From NCBI GenBank assembly GCA_015234495.1, contig JADGMZ010000193.1:1-10772 (forward strand): 10,772 nucleotides of DNA. The letters are read 5' to 3'. The notes under the pieces were generated by a model. That model saw only the letters and a program-made list of their open reading frames with translations. It searched no databases and was not told the DNA's origin. The position numbers and the translations under genes are program-made. This DNA comes from Brevundimonas sp. Lineage in GTDB: Bacteria; Pseudomonadota; Alphaproteobacteria; Caulobacterales; Caulobacteraceae. Within the stretch, counting starts at the first letter, position 1. Each line of letters starts with the position of its first letter. Shown here piece by piece: positions 8,174 through 10,772 of the stretch.

Positions 8174-8553
8174 GGCCGCGGTCCGACGGCGGCGCCGGGC
8201 GCCCGGGTCAGGAAGCCGGGACAGACATTGCGAAGCATGGCGTCGAACTCGGCCTTCAGGGGGTCGCTTTCCAGCAGGATGCGGTTGGGCCGGGAGATGA
8301 ACACCTCCAGCCGCCCTTCGGTGGAGACGTAGCCGCAGACCGCGCGTCGCCGCCCGCGTTCGGTATAGCGCACCACCACTTCCGGCCCGACGTGTTCGCG
8401 CAGCTGCGCGCCGGCCCGCTCCTCCAGCGTCGGCTCTCGCCCGCCGAGGCCCCCGGAGCGGGTGGCGAACCACAGGATCAGGGCGCCCAGAAGCACGACC
8501 GCGACGCCCAGCACCGCGATCAACCGCTCGACCCTGATCCTGCGTGGCGCCAT
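8170..8553 (-). CDS. Small single-pass membrane protein of unknown function
   Basis: I do not recognise this 127-residue protein. It starts MAPRRIRVERLIAVLGVAVV: a basic N-terminus and one hydrophobic helix (about 11-30), so it is probably anchored in the inner membrane with the rest in the periplasm (positive-inside rule). The soluble part, about residues 35-127, is a small mixed domain with VVVRYTERGRRRAVCGYVST and LEVFISRPNRILLESD; it has two cysteines (73 and 111), which could form a disulfide if periplasmic. The ATG at 8553 has GGAGG four bases upstream. Its stop overlaps the ybgC ATG (ATGA), and it lies 52 bp after ruvB. Context suggests an envelope role, but nothing in the sequence shows a catalytic function. 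Confidence 0.8.
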   Translation of the reverse strand: MAPRRIRVERLIAVLGVAVVLLGALILWFATRSGGLGGREPTLEERAGAQLREHVGPEVVVRYTERGRRRAVCGYVSTEGRLEVFISRPNRILLESDPLKAEFDAMLRNVCPGFLTRAPGAAVGPRP

Positions 8554-8605
8554 CGGTCCTCCGTCGCCCGGCGAGCATGACGGGGTTCGCGGCCGAGGTG
8601 AAGGG

Positions 8606-9640
8606 TCACTTGCCGCCGAACAGGTCGCCCGCCTGCGGGGCTCTGGGAGGTTCGGTCAGGCCCAGGTGGCTGTAGGCGCGGGCGCAGGCCATGCGGCCGC
8701 GGGGCGTGCGCTGGATGAAGCCCTGCTGGAGGAGGTAGGGCTCGATGACGTCCTCGACCGCATCGCGGGCCTCGGCGATGGCGGCGGCGAGGGTGTCCAT
8801 GCCGACCGGGCCGCCGCCGTAGTTCTCGATCAGGGCCTTGAGGAAGCGGCGGTCGTTGGCGTCCAGCCCGGCCTCGTCGATCTCGAGCCGGCTGAGCGCC
8901 CGGGCGGCGGCGAGGCGGTCGATGGAGTCGGCGCCCTCGGCGCTGGCGAAGTCGCGCACGCGGCGCAGCAGGCGGCCGGCGACGCGGGGGGTGCCGCGCG
9001 AACGGGAGGCGATCTCGCGGGCGCCGTCCTCGGCGATCGGCGCGCCCATCTTGCGGGCCGCGCCCATGATGACCTTCACCAGCTCGTCCGGGGTGTAGAA
9101 TTCGAGCCGCAGGGGGATGCCGAAGCGGTCGCGCAGGGGCGTGGCCAGCAGGCCGGCGCGAGTGGTGGCGCCGACGAGGGTGAAGGGGGCCAGGTCGATC
9201 CGCACCGAGCGGGCCGAGGGGCCCTCGCCGATGATCAGGTCGAGGACGTGGTCCTCCATGGCCGGATAGAGGATCTCCTCGACCGCCGGGGCGAGGCGGT
9301 GGATCTCGTCAATGAACAGCACGTCGCGCGGTTCGAGATTGGTCAGGATGGCGGCGAGGTCGCCGGCCTTGGCGAGGATCGGACCGGAGGTGGCGCGGAA
9401 GCCGACGCCGAGCTCGCGCGAGACGATCTGGGCCAGGGTGGTCTTGCCGAGGCCTGGCGGGCCGTGCAGCAGGACGTGGTCGAGCGCCTCATTGCGGCTG
9501 CGGGCGGCGTCGATGAAGACCTTGAGATTGCCCTTGGCCTGCTCCTGGCCGACGAACTCGTACAGGGTCTGGGGCCGCAGGGCGCGGTCGTAGGTTTCGC
9601 CGGGGGCGGGGTCGGGGGAGATGATGCGGTCGTCGGTCAT
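8606..9640 (-). CDS. ruvB: RuvB, Holliday-junction branch-migration ATPase
   Basis: RuvB is the hexameric AAA+ motor that, loaded by RuvA, drives branch migration of Holliday junctions during recombination and fork repair. The 344-residue product has Walker A GPPGLGKT (60-67), Walker B LFIDEIHR (108-115), sensor 1 GATTRAG (157-163), the arginine-finger segment LRDRFG (169-174), sensor 2 [14 protein letters not shown] and a C-terminal winged-helix domain with [11 protein letters not shown] and [13 protein letters not shown]. The ATG at 9640 has GGAGG eight bases upstream. A longer in-frame opening to 9751 would translate the palindromic repeat region and is rejected. It is unusual that ruvB is 169 bp from ruvA rather than nearly overlapping. 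Confidence 0.98.
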   Translation of the reverse strand: MTDDRIISPDPAPGETYDRALRPQTLYEFVGQEQAKGNLKVFIDAARSRNEALDHVLLHGPPGLGKTTLAQIVSRELGVGFRATSGPILAKAGDLAAILTNLEPRDVLFIDEIHRLAPAVEEILYPAMEDHVLDLIIGEGPSARSVRIDLAPFTLVGATTRAGLLATPLRDRFGIPLRLEFYTPDELVKVIMGAARKMGAPIAEDGAREIASRSRGTPRVAGRLLRRVRDFASAEGADSIDRLAAARALSRLEIDEAGLDANDRRFLKALIENYGGGPVGMDTLAAAIAEARDAVEDVIEPYLLQQGFIQRTPRGRMACARAYSHLGLTEPPRAPQAGDLFGGK

Positions 9641-9666
9641 CAGAGTCCCCTCCCCTCCCGGCCGTC

Positions 9667-9689
9667 GTCCTCGGGCTTGACCCGAGGAC
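9667..9689. repeat. REP-like palindrome, copy 1
   Basis: A perfect 9-bp stem, GTCCTCGGG and CCCGAGGAC, around a five-base loop CTTGA. Copy 2 at 9770-9792 is the same element in inverse orientation. It lies in the ruvA-ruvB gap. In Caulobacterales and other alphaproteobacteria, palindromes of this core sequence are, to my knowledge, dispersed in many intergenic sites. Confidence 0.8.
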
Positions 9690-9769
9690 CAGAGGAAAAG
9701 CGGGGCTGTGCGGCAGAGAAGGCCCCACCGGTGTGCCCGCGGTCCGACCACCGAGCACCGGACGGTCTG

Positions 9770-9792
9770 ATCCTCGGGTCAAGCCCGAGGAT
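9770..9792. repeat. REP-like palindrome, copy 2 (inverse orientation)
   Basis: A perfect 9-bp stem, ATCCTCGGG and CCCGAGGAT, around the loop TCAAG, which is the reverse complement of the copy 1 loop. The outer pair differs between copies (G-C in copy 1, A-T here), so both halves of each stem have changed together and base-pairing is kept. The conserved flank GACGRSCG continues outward from both copies. It lies 17 bp after the ruvA stop. Confidence 0.8.
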
Positions 9793-9809
9793 GACGGGCG
9801 AGATGAGAC

Positions 9810-10427
9810 TCACCGCCCCAGCTCCTGCAGGGCCGCGCGGATGACCGCCGACAGGTCGGCGTCGTCGCCCAGCCGGATCAGGGCCTGGTCGACGGCGCGG
9901 CGGGCGTTGACCTCGGCGACGCCGAGGCCGAGCAGGGCCGAGACGGCCTCGCCCGTGATGCTGGGGGCCGGGGCCGGGGGTTCGGCATGGACGCCCGGGG
10001 CGGAGGGGGTGAAGGAGACATCGCCGAGCGGCTTGCCCTTCAGCTCGGTGACAATGCGCAGGGCCAGTTTGGGGCCGACGCCGTTGGCGCGGGCCACAGC
10101 GGCCTTGTCCTCGCGGGCGACGGCGCTGGCCAGTTCGCCCGGCGGCAGGACGTCGAGCACCGACAGGGCGGCCTTGGGGCCGACGCCCTGGATGCCGGTC
10201 AGGGTGGTGAAGGCGCGGCGCTCGTCGCGGGTCAGGAAGCCGTAGAGGCGCGGGCCGTTCTCGGCCGACCAGCTGGATTCGATGTGCAGGGTCGCCTCGT
10301 CGCCGGGGGCAGGCAGGCGCTGAAGCGTGCGCGCTCCGCAGGCGACGACATAGCCGACGCCGGCGCAGTCGATCAGGCAGTGGTCGGTCTCGACCTCGGC
10401 CAGCACGCCTCTCAGACGGCCGATCAT
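9810..10427 (-). CDS. ruvA: RuvA, Holliday-junction recognition subunit
   Basis: RuvA tetramers bind and flatten the Holliday junction and load RuvB. The 205-residue product has the N-terminal OB-fold domain starting MIGRLRGVL, with [20 protein letters not shown] at about 54-73. Two helix-hairpin-helix motifs follow, [10 protein letters not shown] (79-88) and [11 protein letters not shown] (115-125), then a Pro/Ala-rich flexible linker (about 132-157) and the small C-terminal domain that contacts RuvB (about 158-205, with [19 protein letters not shown]). The ATG at 10427 overlaps the ruvC stop as ATGA, so translation is probably coupled. Length and domain order are normal for the family. Confidence 0.97.
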   Translation of the reverse strand: MIGRLRGVLAEVETDHCLIDCAGVGYVVACGARTLQRLPAPGDEATLHIESSWSAENGPRLYGFLTRDERRAFTTLTGIQGVGPKAALSVLDVLPPGELASAVAREDKAAVARANGVGPKLALRIVTELKGKPLGDVSFTPSAPGVHAEPPAPAPSITGEAVSALLGLGVAEVNARRAVDQALIRLGDDADLSAVIRAALQELGR

Positions 10428-10772
10428 GCCGCCCCCGCGAGGAGGGCCCGCTTGCGCAGCTGGGCGTGGGTGATGGCGACGGCGAGGGCGTCGGCGGCGT
10501 CGGCCTTCACGTCTCCGGCGGACGGGAGGAGGCGTTTCACCATGAAGGCGATCTGGGTCTTGTCGGCGTGGCCGGCGCCGACCACCGCCTTCTTGATCAG
10601 ATTGGGCGAATACTCCGCGACGCTGAGACCGTGGCGGGCGGGGGCCAGCATGACGGCGGCGCGGGCGTGGCCGAGCTTAAGCGTCGACGACGGGTTCATG
10701 TTGACGAAGACCTCCTCGATGGCCGCCTCGTCGCAGGCGTGGGCGGCGCAGACCGCCCCGACGCCCTCAAGC
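10424..10772 (-). CDS. ruvC: RuvC, Holliday-junction resolvase (C-terminal part, cut by window end)
   Basis: RuvC is the dimeric endonuclease that cuts Holliday junctions symmetrically. The window contains its last 115 residues. Visible are [51 protein letters not shown] and [14 protein letters not shown]; the Glu of EEVFVN and the Asp residues of DAADALA belong to the acidic catalytic set of the family. An internal ATG at 10699 is not the start, because the reading frame and the family homology continue upstream to the window edge. The first catalytic Asp and the promoter of the ruv operon are outside the window. Confidence 0.95.
   Translation of the reverse strand, partial: LEGVGAVCAAHACDEAAIEEVFVNMNPSSTLKLGHARAAVMLAPARHGLSVAEYSPNLIKKAVVGAGHADKTQIAFMVKRLLPSAGDVKADAADALAVAITHAQLRKRALLAGAA

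Noticed and set aside
9641..9751. N-terminal extension of RuvB from 9751
   Set aside because: It would translate a REP-like palindrome; the ATG at 9640 has a strong GGAGG and the family-typical length.
8462..9844. A 460-codon open frame on the plus strand opposite ruvB
   Set aside because: It is antisense to ruvB, low-complexity (Gly, Ala, Asp, Val) and runs through the palindromic repeats; ruvB has all AAA+ motifs.

Overview
The window is a compact, GC-rich stretch with every gene on the minus strand. It is almost certainly from an alphaproteobacterium, most likely Caulobacterales and probably Brevundimonas-like. Three things support this: the gene order (ruvC-ruvA-ruvB, a small membrane protein, ybgC, tolQ-tolR-tolA-tolB-pal-cpoB, tilS, ftsH), the strong G/C bias at third codon positions, and a candidate promoter ahead of tolQ that resembles the Caulobacter housekeeping consensus. 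The species assignment is inference. No RNA gene, CRISPR array, integrase or insertion sequence was seen.

Layout in transcription order, from high to low coordinates. (1) Holliday-junction resolution: the C-terminal part of ruvC (cut by the window edge), ruvA (ATGA overlap with ruvC) and ruvB. A 169-bp gap between ruvA and ruvB holds two inverted copies of a palindromic, REP-like repeat. (2) A 127-residue single-pass membrane protein of unknown function, overlapping ybgC by four bases. (3) A 127-bp gap with a candidate promoter, then the Tol-Pal envelope machine: tolQ and tolR (inner-membrane proton-driven motor), tolA (energy transducer), a second TolA-C-terminal-like reading frame broken by a one-base frameshift, tolB (periplasmic propeller), pal (outer-membrane lipoprotein) and cpoB (coordinator of peptidoglycan synthesis and outer-membrane constriction). 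(4) tilS (tRNA-Ile lysidine synthetase), which appears to start at a CTG codon overlapping the cpoB stop, and the N-terminal third of ftsH (membrane AAA+ protease), overlapping tilS by ATGA and cut by the window start.

The genes are tightly packed: several start/stop overlaps and few gaps of 90-170 bp, so translational coupling is likely. The Tol-Pal products work together across the envelope: TolQR use the proton gradient to move TolA, which reaches through the periplasm to TolB and Pal and supports outer-membrane constriction at division. The most unusual item is the extra TolA-C-terminal-like frame between tolA and tolB. It looks like a tandem partial duplication with its own N-terminal hydrophobic segment and both cysteines retained, currently split between two frames. 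No stretch longer than 300 bp lacks a gene.
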